A DNA stretch of 64,000 nt, from positions 310,001-374,000 of the forward strand of contig JACYUE010000002.1 in assembly GCA_014841595.1 (NCBI GenBank), read 5' to 3'. The translations under genes and the position numbers were made by a program. Source of the DNA: Oxalobacteraceae sp. CFBP 8761 (lineage in GTDB: Bacteria; Pseudomonadota; Gammaproteobacteria; Burkholderiales; Burkholderiaceae_D). The notes under the pieces were generated by a model. The model did no database searches, was not told the DNA's origin, and saw nothing but the letters and a program-made list of their open reading frames with translations. Positions 57,085 to 64,000 of the stretch are shown here, piece after piece (the first letter of the stretch is position 1; every line of letters starts with the position of its first letter).

Positions 57085-57699
57085 TTACGGCGCGATGAGC
57101 TTGAGCGCTTCCTGGCGCATCACGTCGAGCATGCCTGCCTGCGGCGTGCGCGCGCAGCCGGCCAGCGTCGCGTCGAACAGCGTGTCGGCCGGCGGAAAGG
57201 TGCGGCGTTCGCCTTCACGTTGAAAGCTGTAAATCAGTTTGCCAACGCTCTCGTAGAACACGGGCAGTTCGCGCAGGCTGCGTTCCGGGAACGTTGCGCT
57301 GTGGTAGGCCACATCGACATTCAGGTCGGCGCAGGTCTTGGTGGCGATGGTCCCGGTGTGATCCTTGCGGAAGCGGTACGTGACCATGCCGCTGGGGGCG
57401 CCATCCACGTCCGTGATGTCGAGTTGCCTTGCCATGCCGAGGGCCAGCGCATCGAGATCGGCCGAGCGCGACGAAGCGCGTACCGTCGCTGCGGCCTTGC
57501 GGCCCCGCGTGCCGGGCGTGAGTTCGATCATGACCATGCCCTGGACGCCGCGCCGCACGAGTGCCTGCGGATAGCTGGCGTCGCTGGCGTAGATCGTGAT
57601 CTCGCGCCAGGCCGGCACCGTGGCCTGGGCCGCGACCGGTTGCGGGGCCAGCCCAAGAACCCCAAGCGCCAGGGCCGAACACGCTGCGATGGTTTTCAT
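57085..57699 (-). CDS. exported TonB-C-terminal-like protein
   Basis: A 204-residue protein with a signal peptide (MKTIAACSALALGVLGLAP, cleaved near VAAQ). Residues about 35-115 resemble a TonB C-terminal domain (YPQALVRRGVQGMVMIELTPGTRG, then a long helix ALGMARQLDI). The rest has two Cys (TKTCADL, AGCART) that could form a disulfide. Unlike TonB it has no membrane anchor or Pro-rich spacer. Function unknown. Confidence 0.65.
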   Translation of the reverse strand: MKTIAACSALALGVLGLAPQPVAAQATVPAWREITIYASDASYPQALVRRGVQGMVMIELTPGTRGRKAAATVRASSRSADLDALALGMARQLDITDVDGAPSGMVTYRFRKDHTGTIATKTCADLNVDVAYHSATFPERSLRELPVFYESVGKLIYSFQREGERRTFPPADTLFDATLAGCARTPQAGMLDVMRQEALKLIAP

Positions 57700-57719
57700 G
57701 GGAGGCCTTTGCATCGTCG

Positions 57720-58283
57720 TCAGGACGCCTTGCGCTCGTTCCAGTAATCGCGCAGCAGGCCGTAGAACACGGTGTCGGCGTATTCGCCGTGCACGCGCCA
57801 GCGCTGCGGCATGAAGCCTTCCTTGCGAAAGCCGAGTTTTTCCAGCACGTGGGCGGACGCGTCGTTGCGCGGGTCGATGTCGGCCTCGACCCGGTTGATG
57901 CCGACCTCGTTGAAGCCGTGATCGAGCACAGCTTCGATCGCTTCGCTGGCGTAGCCATTGCCCCAGTGGCCGCTGGCGATGGCGTAGCCCAGTTCGCAGC
58001 GGTTGTACTGGTTGTAGAAGTGGTGCAGGGCGACGGTACCGATCACTTCACGGCTGCCCGCCAGCTCGATGGCAAAGCGCAGCTCGGTCTCGTCGCGGTA
58101 GGCTTCGAGGGCGCGCGCGATGGCAGTCTCGGCCATCGAGATGTCGGTCCACGGCTCGGCGCTCCAGTAGCGCACGACGGCAGGGTCGGAAAAAATGGCA
58201 TACAAGGCCCGTGCATCGGTGGCGGCCAGCGGGCGCAGCATCAGGCGTTGGGTGGTCAGTACAGGGGTGCTATAAGTCGACAT
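57720..58283 (-). CDS. GNAT acetyltransferase, RimJ/RimL type
   Basis: A 187-residue N-acetyltransferase: TQRLMLRPLAATDARALYAI, then EVIGTVALHHF, ELGYAIASGHWGNGYASEAIEA with the acetyl-CoA-binding loop, NRVEADIDPRNDASAHVLEKLGFRKEG, typical of the RimJ/RimL family that acetylates protein N-termini or small amines. Substrate unknown. It ends five bases upstream of the ATG-proximal region of the TonB-C-like gene, so they may share a transcript. Confidence 0.93.
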   Translation of the reverse strand: MSTYSTPVLTTQRLMLRPLAATDARALYAIFSDPAVVRYWSAEPWTDISMAETAIARALEAYRDETELRFAIELAGSREVIGTVALHHFYNQYNRCELGYAIASGHWGNGYASEAIEAVLDHGFNEVGINRVEADIDPRNDASAHVLEKLGFRKEGFMPQRWRVHGEYADTVFYGLLRDYWNERKAS

Positions 58284-58386
58284 GGGTTTGCATTGTCATA
58301 GTTGTAAGCGTTAGCATACCATCGACTCGGGGCGTGCAGACAAGCGCCATGCTGTTTACCGGTGCGATCGAAGCAGGCAGTGCGGG

Positions 58387-58767
58387 TCAGTCTGCGTTGG
58401 TGCGAAGGCGCGCGACCGCAGCGTTGATGCGGGCGGCCGCCGCGTGGGCATCGGGCACGCCGATCACGAGGCGTGTCCATTCATGGTCTGCCAGTTCGAT
58501 GACGATGGTGTGCAGCTTGCGCCGCGTGAAAACGAACTGCCTGTCGCCTGCCTTGAGAAAGGTGCCGGCCGCGACGACGAATGGGATATGTGTTCCGGGG
58601 AGGCGCAGGCCCAGCCTGAATCCGCTTGGGCCGCCGTAACCATCGTCCCGGATGACGCTGCGAACCTGCGTGAGCGGAACATGCACATCCGCGCTCAAGG
58701 CCATCATCTGTTCCCATTTTCCCATTCGAACGATGAGTTCGTGATCGGTCAGTTCAAGTTGCGGCAT
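58387..58767 (-). CDS. conserved protein of unknown function, PH-like
   Basis: A 126-residue cytoplasmic protein. The pattern LTDHELIVRMGKWEQMMALSADVHVPLTQV, GLRLPGTHIPFVVAAGTF, then QFVFTRRKLHTIVIEL and a final helix resembles a group of small bacterial proteins with a pleckstrin-homology-like beta-barrel. I know no function. ATG 58767 is chosen; the frame is open to 58824 into the upstream gene. Confidence 0.7.
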   Translation of the reverse strand: MPQLELTDHELIVRMGKWEQMMALSADVHVPLTQVRSVIRDDGYGGPSGFRLGLRLPGTHIPFVVAAGTFLKAGDRQFVFTRRKLHTIVIELADHEWTRLVIGVPDAHAAAARINAAVARLRTNAD

Positions 58768-58820
58768 TCTTGCTCCTTGCGGGTCAGGTGCAACCAACGC
58801 GCGACGACACCGTGCAGCAA

Positions 58821-59543
58821 TCACGGTGCTGGCGCAGGCTTGACGTCGATCGGTATGGTCACCACGGGCGTTTGTGCGGACGCGGTGCCCGGCTTCCAGG
58901 GCGGATTGATGACCTTGATATCGCGTACGCCCAGCCGGGTAAAGTCGTCGAGCGAATAGGTCCAGCCAAGTGCGTCCGGATTTTTGTCGTAATACGGTTT
59001 GTACTGATCACCTTGACCGAGTGTGCTGAGATCGGTGCGTACGCCAATCGTTGTATAAAACTCGGCTTCACGGCGACCATTCTGGACGCGGAGTTTCTCG
59101 ATGTCTTCCAGGAAAGCCTTTCGCTGGGTAGCAGTCAGCGCGTCGTCCAGTTCGATCTTCAATGGACCGCCGGGCCCACCGTGATAGCCAACCATGGCGA
59201 AGTTGCTGACGATCTTTTTCACTGCGGCGGGGAACACGTAATTGGCGCAGGAAGAAAAGCAGAATTCCATGACCCTGACATTCAGCTTGTGCGCATGCAC
59301 CCAGGCGCCAAGTTCCATGCCGGGATTGATGTCGCCGCCAGGGCTGCGGATCGACAGGGTCGTGGGCTTTTTCGCCAGTTGTTCGTACAGCGCAAAGAGC
59401 CGCTGATTTGCGGCGCTGTCGACGGAGCCGATGTACTCGAGCTGCCCGTTACTGTAAAAGACCTGCGTCGTTTCTACCTCGGCAGCAAGCGTAGAAAATG
59501 ACAAGCTCGCAAGGAGAGCGCCGTACAAAGCAGATGCGCGCAT
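58821..59543 (-). CDS. secreted ClpP/crotonase-like protein
   Basis: A 240-residue exported protein: signal peptide MRASALYGALLASLSFSTLA, then a ClpP/crotonase-like core with TTLSIRSPGGDINPGMELGAWV, the nucleophile-like Ser in FCFSSCANYVFPA and a His in MVGYHGGPGG at positions matching the ClpP Ser-His pair. The third residue cannot be placed. It may be a periplasmic serine peptidase or an inactive relative. ATG 59543 is chosen; the frame is open to 59582. Confidence 0.75.
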   Translation of the reverse strand: MRASALYGALLASLSFSTLAAEVETTQVFYSNGQLEYIGSVDSAANQRLFALYEQLAKKPTTLSIRSPGGDINPGMELGAWVHAHKLNVRVMEFCFSSCANYVFPAAVKKIVSNFAMVGYHGGPGGPLKIELDDALTATQRKAFLEDIEKLRVQNGRREAEFYTTIGVRTDLSTLGQGDQYKPYYDKNPDALGWTYSLDDFTRLGVRDIKVINPPWKPGTASAQTPVVTIPIDVKPAPAP

Positions 59544-59629
59544 GGAATCCTGACTGATGTGACGATTCAAAAATAGTAGCAAATGCCCGTGCGCGCGTCG
59601 AAGGGAAGTGCATCACCTTCGGCGCGCTC

Positions 59630-61387
59630 TCACCTGTGCGCGTCGCTGACCTGTTCCAGGAAGTCCAGCAGTACCCGCCCTGCGATATCGGCGTCATCCG
59701 CCGTCATCGTCTCGAGCGGATTATGACTGATCCCGCCGTTGCCGCAGCGGACGAACAGCATCGCCACGTCGGTCACCTGCGCCATGCGCATGGCGTCGTG
59801 GCCGGCGCCGGATGGCAGGTCGAAGCGGGGCAGGCCGGCCCGTTCCACCGCTGCGCCCAGCTGCGCCATCAGGCGCGGCGCGCACGGCACGGCGTCGATC
59901 TCCAGCAGCTTGACCCGCCGCTCGCCGATACCGCGCGCGGCGCAGATGGCGCTGATGCCGGCCAGGATATCGGCCACTGCGGCCAGGCGCACCGCATCGT
60001 CGGCGGCGCGGATATCAAGGGACAGGCGACACGCGCCGGGGATCACGTTGACCGAGCCGCCCGGCACCTCGAGCTGGCCGACCGTGCCGACCAGGGCCGC
60101 GCCCTGGCGGCAGCGCGCTTCCACCAGCAGCACGATCTCGGCGGCGGCGGCGGCCGCATCGCGCCGCATGCCCATCGGCGTGGTGCCGGCATGGCTCGCC
60201 ACACCGCGCAGTTCGACGATATAGCGCGAGCTGCCGGCAATCGCGCTCACTACGCCCAATGCCAGGCCACGTTCGAGCAGCACCGGGCCTTGTTCGATGT
60301 GGACTTCGACGAAGCCGAGGAGCGACGCCGGATCGCGTGCGATGCTGGCGATATCCGAGTGGTCGTGGCCAGCCTGCGCCAGCGCGTCGCCCAGCGTGAC
60401 GCCTTCGCTGTCGACGGCGTGCAATAAACCCATGTCGAAGCTGCCCGCAATGGCGCTGCTGCCCAGGAAGGTGCTTTGATACCGCACGCCTTCTTCTTCG
60501 GCAAACGCGATCACCTCCAGGTCGTAGGGCAGGCGCTGGCCGCGCGCGTGCAGGTCGGCGACGACGGCGATCGGCAGCAGGATGCCCAGGCGCCCGTCGT
60601 ACTTGCCGCCATCGCGCACGGTGTCGTAGTGCGAACCGGTTGCCAGCGTTTTTGCCGCCGGCTGCGCGGCGGCGTAGCGGCCGACGACATTGCCCACCGC
60701 GTCGATGTGGGCCGTCATGCCGGCTTCGCGCATCCAGCCGGCGATGCACGCGGCGGTGCGCCGGTGGGCCGGCGTCATGTAGGCGCAGGTCAGGTTCGTT
60801 TCAACGTCACTGATGGCGCCCAGCGTTTCGCACCAGTCCATCACGCGCGCGCCAAGTGACGGTGTCACACCCAGCAGCGCGTTCAGCCGGATCTCGGCGA
60901 TGCGGTGCACCTGGCGCAGCGCCTCGCGCAGCTCGTCGCCGCGTGCATTGCCGATGCGCCGCTCGAAGGTGGCGATGATGGCCTGGCGTGACAGCCCCTG
61001 GCCGGTCGGGCCCTTGACCGCAAGGATGAACGGAAAGCCGAAGCGGCCGTTGTAGTCGGCATTGAGCGCGTGCAGCTGCGCGTACTCGTGCGGCGTGCAG
61101 CGGTCCAGTCCCGAACTGGCTTGCTCGCTCGTGGATTCGGCGGTCAGGGCGCCGGCGATCGCCGCCTTGCCGGCCAGCTCCGGGTGGGCGCGCAGCAGCG
61201 CCAGTTGTTCGTCGATGCTGGCCGCATCCACCACCGACTGCAAGGCGCGCTTGAGCGCAGCCAGGCTGGCGAACGGGCGGGCCTGCGCTGCGCGCGCGGC
61301 GATCCAGGGCGAATGTTCGTAGATGCCGCGCAGGGCCTCGACAAAGCCGGTGGCCTCGCATGCGTTCAGCGTCGCGATCGTGGTCAT
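59630..61387 (-). CDS. fused OHCU decarboxylase and allantoate amidohydrolase
   Basis: A 585-residue bifunctional protein of purine catabolism. Residues about 1-170 are UraD: the catalytic HPELAGK (His68), STSEQASSGL and NGRFGFPFILAVKG; it converts OHCU to S-allantoin. Residues about 175-585 are the M20-family allantoate amidohydrolase AllC: GSHYDTVRDGGKYDGRLG, AEEEGVRYQSTFLGS, VEVHIEQGPVLL, GAGHDAMRM and ISHNPLE, the metal and substrate motifs. ATG 61387 (MTTIATLNACEA) is chosen. The fusion joins the steps either side of allantoinase. LysR lies upstream on the same strand. Confidence 0.95.
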   Translation of the reverse strand: MTTIATLNACEATGFVEALRGIYEHSPWIAARAAQARPFASLAALKRALQSVVDAASIDEQLALLRAHPELAGKAAIAGALTAESTSEQASSGLDRCTPHEYAQLHALNADYNGRFGFPFILAVKGPTGQGLSRQAIIATFERRIGNARGDELREALRQVHRIAEIRLNALLGVTPSLGARVMDWCETLGAISDVETNLTCAYMTPAHRRTAACIAGWMREAGMTAHIDAVGNVVGRYAAAQPAAKTLATGSHYDTVRDGGKYDGRLGILLPIAVVADLHARGQRLPYDLEVIAFAEEEGVRYQSTFLGSSAIAGSFDMGLLHAVDSEGVTLGDALAQAGHDHSDIASIARDPASLLGFVEVHIEQGPVLLERGLALGVVSAIAGSSRYIVELRGVASHAGTTPMGMRRDAAAAAAEIVLLVEARCRQGAALVGTVGQLEVPGGSVNVIPGACRLSLDIRAADDAVRLAAVADILAGISAICAARGIGERRVKLLEIDAVPCAPRLMAQLGAAVERAGLPRFDLPSGAGHDAMRMAQVTDVAMLFVRCGNGGISHNPLETMTADDADIAGRVLLDFLEQVSDAHR

Positions 61388-61485
61388 GTGCGCTCCATGG
61401 TGGTCAAGCGGTCGATCATACGGTCTCGCGGTGGCTGCGCCCATATCGCCCGGCGGATGGCTGCCAGCAGCCTGCGCATATAGAA

Positions 61486-62424
61486 CTAGCCCTGCACCAG
61501 GGCGCGCGCCGCGCTGCTGACCTGGTCGCGCAGCCATTTGTGCTCGGTCGACTGGTGCACGCGCTGGTGCCACAACTGATAAAAGCGCATCGGCGGAAAC
61601 TTCACCGGCACCGTGAAGCTTTTCAAAGGCAGCGTCTTCTCGTAGGCGCGGATGAACTGGCGGCCGGTGGTCAGGACCAGGTCACTTTGCGTGAGCATGT
61701 ACGGGATCACGCCGAAGTAGGGCGACTCCACCGCCACGCGGCGCTGCAAGCCGAGGCGTTCGAGATGCGCGTCGATCACGCCGTGGTACCCGGGCAGCAT
61801 CTGGGTCGGAGCAACGTGGGGCAGGTCTAGATAATCCTCGAGCGTCATCGCGTCCGGCGCCGTGCGCCGCGCATACGGACTGTCGGCGCGCATCGTGCAG
61901 ATGATCGGGTCTTCAAACAGCTTCGAGATGTGCAGGTGCGCCGGCGGCTCGTCCCAGTTGGCGATCACCAGGTCCATGTCGCCGTCCGAGAGCATGCGCA
62001 GGTAATCCTGGCCCGGCCCCAGCGCATGGATCACGACCTTGCTGCCGGGCGAACCGCGGCGCAGCAGCGCCACCACATTGGGCAGGAAGCGCGCATCGAG
62101 GTAATCCGGCGCGGCGATGTGGAAGGTGCGCGTAGCGTCTTCAGGCAGGAACGGCGCCTTGCGCACGAACAGGCTCTCGGCTTCATCCAGAATGCGCTTG
62201 GCGGGCTTGAGCAGACCCTCGCCGTGCTGTGTCGGCACCATGCCGCGCGCGCCGCGCACGAGGATTGGATCGCCCGTCAGCTCGCGCAGCTTGCGCAGCG
62301 ACGCCGAGATCGACGGCTGCGGCTGATTCAGTTTGAGCGCCACGCGCGAGACGTTTTTCTCCACCAGCAGCAGGTAGAGGATGCGGATCAGGTGCAGGTC
62401 GAGGTTGCGGGGAAGGCTGGACAT
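61486..62424 (-). CDS. LysR-family regulator of the urate genes
   Basis: A 312-residue LysR regulator: winged helix-turn-helix (LHLIRILYLLLVEKNVSRVALKL, QPQPSISASLRKLRELTGD) and an effector domain with HIAAPDYLDARFLPNVVALLR. It resembles PecT/NodD-like members in its N-terminus. It is divergent from puuD, with a palindrome in the 162-base gap, and is followed after 98 bases by uraD-allC, so it probably controls both sides in response to a purine intermediate (inference). Confidence 0.9.
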   Translation of the reverse strand: MSSLPRNLDLHLIRILYLLLVEKNVSRVALKLNQPQPSISASLRKLRELTGDPILVRGARGMVPTQHGEGLLKPAKRILDEAESLFVRKAPFLPEDATRTFHIAAPDYLDARFLPNVVALLRRGSPGSKVVIHALGPGQDYLRMLSDGDMDLVIANWDEPPAHLHISKLFEDPIICTMRADSPYARRTAPDAMTLEDYLDLPHVAPTQMLPGYHGVIDAHLERLGLQRRVAVESPYFGVIPYMLTQSDLVLTTGRQFIRAYEKTLPLKSFTVPVKFPPMRFYQLWHQRVHQSTEHKWLRDQVSSAARALVQG

Positions 62425-62442
62425 GGCCGTGAAGTCTTCGTT

Positions 62443-62471
62443 GTATATCGAGTTGGATATGTCGAATATAC
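62443..62471. promoter_or_regulatory. LysR-type operator candidate upstream of puuD
   Basis: Near-symmetric arms GTATATCGA and TCGAATATAC (one extra A on the right), separated by about ten bases, just upstream of the LysR gene and 115 bases before puuD. The T-N-A arm pattern fits LysR binding. Confidence 0.5.
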
Positions 62472-62586
62472 GCCGATTTTGTTGTTGCAGAAATGGAAAT
62501 CAGCGTATCGTCAAGCCGTCGGTCGCCGTGGTTGCACTGGCGCGCTCGCGTAGTTCCCCTTGAATCTGCGACCCTGAAGGACGCCC

Positions 62587-63831
62587 ATGTTCGACCCCGG
62601 ATACCTGGCCCCCTACGTTCTCGAATGGCTCAATCTGCTGGTGCGCTGGCTGCACATCATCACCGGCATTGCCTGGATCGGCGCATCGTTCTACTTCGTC
62701 TGGCTCGACAACACGATCAAGCCGCCGGCGCCCGGTTCGGACCTCGAGCGCAAGGGCGTGGCCGGCGAGCTGTGGGCCGTGCACGGCGGCGGCTTCTACA
62801 ACCCGCAAAAATACCTGGTGGCGCCTGCCGAATTGCCAAAGGAGCTGCACTGGTTCAAGTGGGAAGCCTATTCCACGTGGCTGTCGGGCTTTGCGCTCCT
62901 GACCATCGTGTATTACATAAATGCGAAAGCGATGATGATCGACCGCAGCGTGGCCGATTTGTCGAGTGGGCAGGCGATCGGCATCGGCATCGGCAGCCTG
63001 GTCGTGGGCTGGATCGTCTACGATCTGCTGTGCCGCTCTCCGCTGGTGCAGCGCCAGCTGGCGTTTGGCGCGACGGTCTTCTTGTTATTGGTCGGCAGCA
63101 GCTGGGTGCTTACGCACCTGCTCAGCGGTCGCGCGGCCTACCTGCACGTGGGCGCGATGATCGGCACGATGATGGTGGCAAACGTGGCGATGCTGATCAT
63201 TCCCGGCCAGCGCAAGATGGTGAATGCCATGCTGGCGGGGCAGAAGCCCGATCCGGTCCACGGCATCAAGGCCAAGCAGCGCAGCGTCCACAACAATTAC
63301 TTCACATTGCCGGTGCTGTTCATCATGATCAGCAACCACTACGCGATGACCTACAACCACCCGCACGCATGGGCGGTGCTGGGCGTGATCATGCTGGCCG
63401 GCGTGTTGATCCGCCACTTCTTCAACCTGCGCCACAAGGGCCGCATCGAATGGCGGTACCCGGTGGCGGGGGCCGCGCTGCTGCTGGGTCTTGGCGTGCT
63501 GCTGGCACCAGCCCGGCCGGTACGCGTCGATCCGGTCGTTACCACTGCGACCACCGACGCCGCCCGCTTTGCCGAGGTCCGCACGATCATGGGCGCGCGC
63601 TGCGTCTCGTGCCATGCAGCGCAACCGACGCAGCCCGGTTTTGCGGCCGCGCCGCTGGGCGTCATGCTCGAAACGCCGGAACAGATCGGCCAACACGCTG
63701 CGCGCATCTACCAGCAGACGGTGCAAACCAGGGCCATGCCACTGGCGAATCTGACCCACATGACCGATGCCGAACGCGCCGTGGTTCAAGCCTGGTTCGA
63801 GTCCGGCGCCAAAACAGGAAACACGCCATGA
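62587..63831 (+). CDS. puuD: membrane urate hydroxylase with C-terminal cytochrome c domain
   Basis: Oxidises urate to 5-hydroxyisourate at the membrane. The 414-residue protein has eight or so hydrophobic helices (residues about 15-310), with WLHIITGIAWIGASFYFVWLD, AVHGGGFYNPQKY and KWEAYSTWLSGFALL typical of PuuD (DUF989), and a C-terminal periplasmic cytochrome c domain with the haem motif CVSCH and an axial-Met region (TRAMPLANLTHMTDAER). It is co-oriented with, and overlaps by four bases, the next gene. HIU hydrolase and UraD, which take its product further, are encoded elsewhere in the window. Confidence 0.95.
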   Translation: MFDPGYLAPYVLEWLNLLVRWLHIITGIAWIGASFYFVWLDNTIKPPAPGSDLERKGVAGELWAVHGGGFYNPQKYLVAPAELPKELHWFKWEAYSTWLSGFALLTIVYYINAKAMMIDRSVADLSSGQAIGIGIGSLVVGWIVYDLLCRSPLVQRQLAFGATVFLLLVGSSWVLTHLLSGRAAYLHVGAMIGTMMVANVAMLIIPGQRKMVNAMLAGQKPDPVHGIKAKQRSVHNNYFTLPVLFIMISNHYAMTYNHPHAWAVLGVIMLAGVLIRHFFNLRHKGRIEWRYPVAGAALLLGLGVLLAPARPVRVDPVVTTATTDAARFAEVRTIMGARCVSCHAAQPTQPGFAAAPLGVMLETPEQIGQHAARIYQQTVQTRAMPLANLTHMTDAERAVVQAWFESGAKTGNTP

Positions 63832-64000
63832 ACGCATTGCAGACACGCCTGACCGACTGGATCGACGCCCACTTCGATGACGAAGTAGGCTTTCTGCAGG
63901 CCGTCGTGCGGATTCCCACCGATACGCCACCGGGCAACAACGCGCCGCACGCCGAGGCCGTGGCCGACATGCTGGAGCGCGCCGGCTGGCCAGTCGAGCG
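63828..64000 (+). CDS. M20-family peptidase/amidohydrolase, N-terminal part only
   Basis: The first 57 codons of a gene cut by the window edge. The start ATG 63828 overlaps the puuD stop (ATGA). The visible sequence (FLQAVVRIPTDTPPGNNAPHAEAVADMLERAGW) has the beginning typical of M20 metallopeptidases (ArgE/DapE/CPG2 type); metal ligands would lie beyond the edge. Its coupling to puuD suggests a role in a late ureide step, but this cannot be tested here. Confidence 0.75.
   Translation, partial: MNALQTRLTDWIDAHFDDEVGFLQAVVRIPTDTPPGNNAPHAEAVADMLERAGWPVE

Overview
The window is GC-rich, densely coded bacterial DNA. Gene content and order (PuuD-type urate oxidation, an Oar-like TonB receptor, a DUF2076 protein, crtEXYIB with opposed crtZ) suggest a betaproteobacterium of the Massilia/Duganella type (Oxalobacteraceae). 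That placement is inference; no rRNA or tRNA gene was seen to anchor it.

The main theme is breakdown of nucleic acids, nucleosides and purine bases. On the left (1-10206) lie a partial DUF4153 membrane gene and 5-hydroxyisourate hydrolase on the minus strand, then on the plus strand a single-domain response regulator coupled to a GAF/pseudo-kinase protein, allantoinase PuuE, xanthine dehydrogenase XdhA-XdhB-XdhC and guanine deaminase. A secreted adenosine-deaminase-like enzyme and a 1139-residue TonB-dependent receptor follow (10291-15715). Next are a lipoprotein 5'-nucleotidase, a secreted S1/P1-type nuclease and a MipA/OmpV outer-membrane protein (15918-19646). After a small secreted protein and a REP-like repeat array (20494-21020) comes a BmpA-family nucleoside ABC transporter on the minus strand (21086-25800).

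The middle holds an alpha/beta hydrolase, a YciI protein, a DUF969-DUF979-pcp operon (probable pyroglutamate module), a DUF2141 protein and a complete zeaxanthin glucoside cluster: crtZ facing crtE-X-Y-I-B (30449-36938). It is followed by a LysR regulator with pseudouridine genes psuG and psuK, and, divergently, a long operon: purine nucleoside phosphorylase, deoB, a eukaryote-type deoC, an ALDH16-like double-domain aldehyde dehydrogenase, deoA and cdd (40312-47547).

The right part (47672-59543) is more mixed: small conserved proteins, a TetR/MFS pair, an XRE/SDR pair, a LytS/LytTR two-component system in one operon with a chromate-transporter-family protein, a TonB-C-like secreted protein, a GNAT acetyltransferase and a secreted ClpP-like protein. 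Purine genes return at 59630: a UraD-AllC fusion, a LysR regulator, urate hydroxylase PuuD with a C-terminal cytochrome c domain, and the start of an M20 peptidase cut by the window edge.

Together the genes describe a route from extracellular polynucleotide (nuclease, 5'-nucleotidase, deaminase) through uptake (TonB receptor, ABC transporter) to phosphorolysis (PNP, DeoA, PsuG), sugar recovery (DeoB, DeoC, aldehyde dehydrogenase) and base oxidation (guanine deaminase, XdhABC, PuuD, HIU hydrolase, UraD, PuuE, AllC). The later ureidoglycine and ureidoglycolate steps are not visible here.
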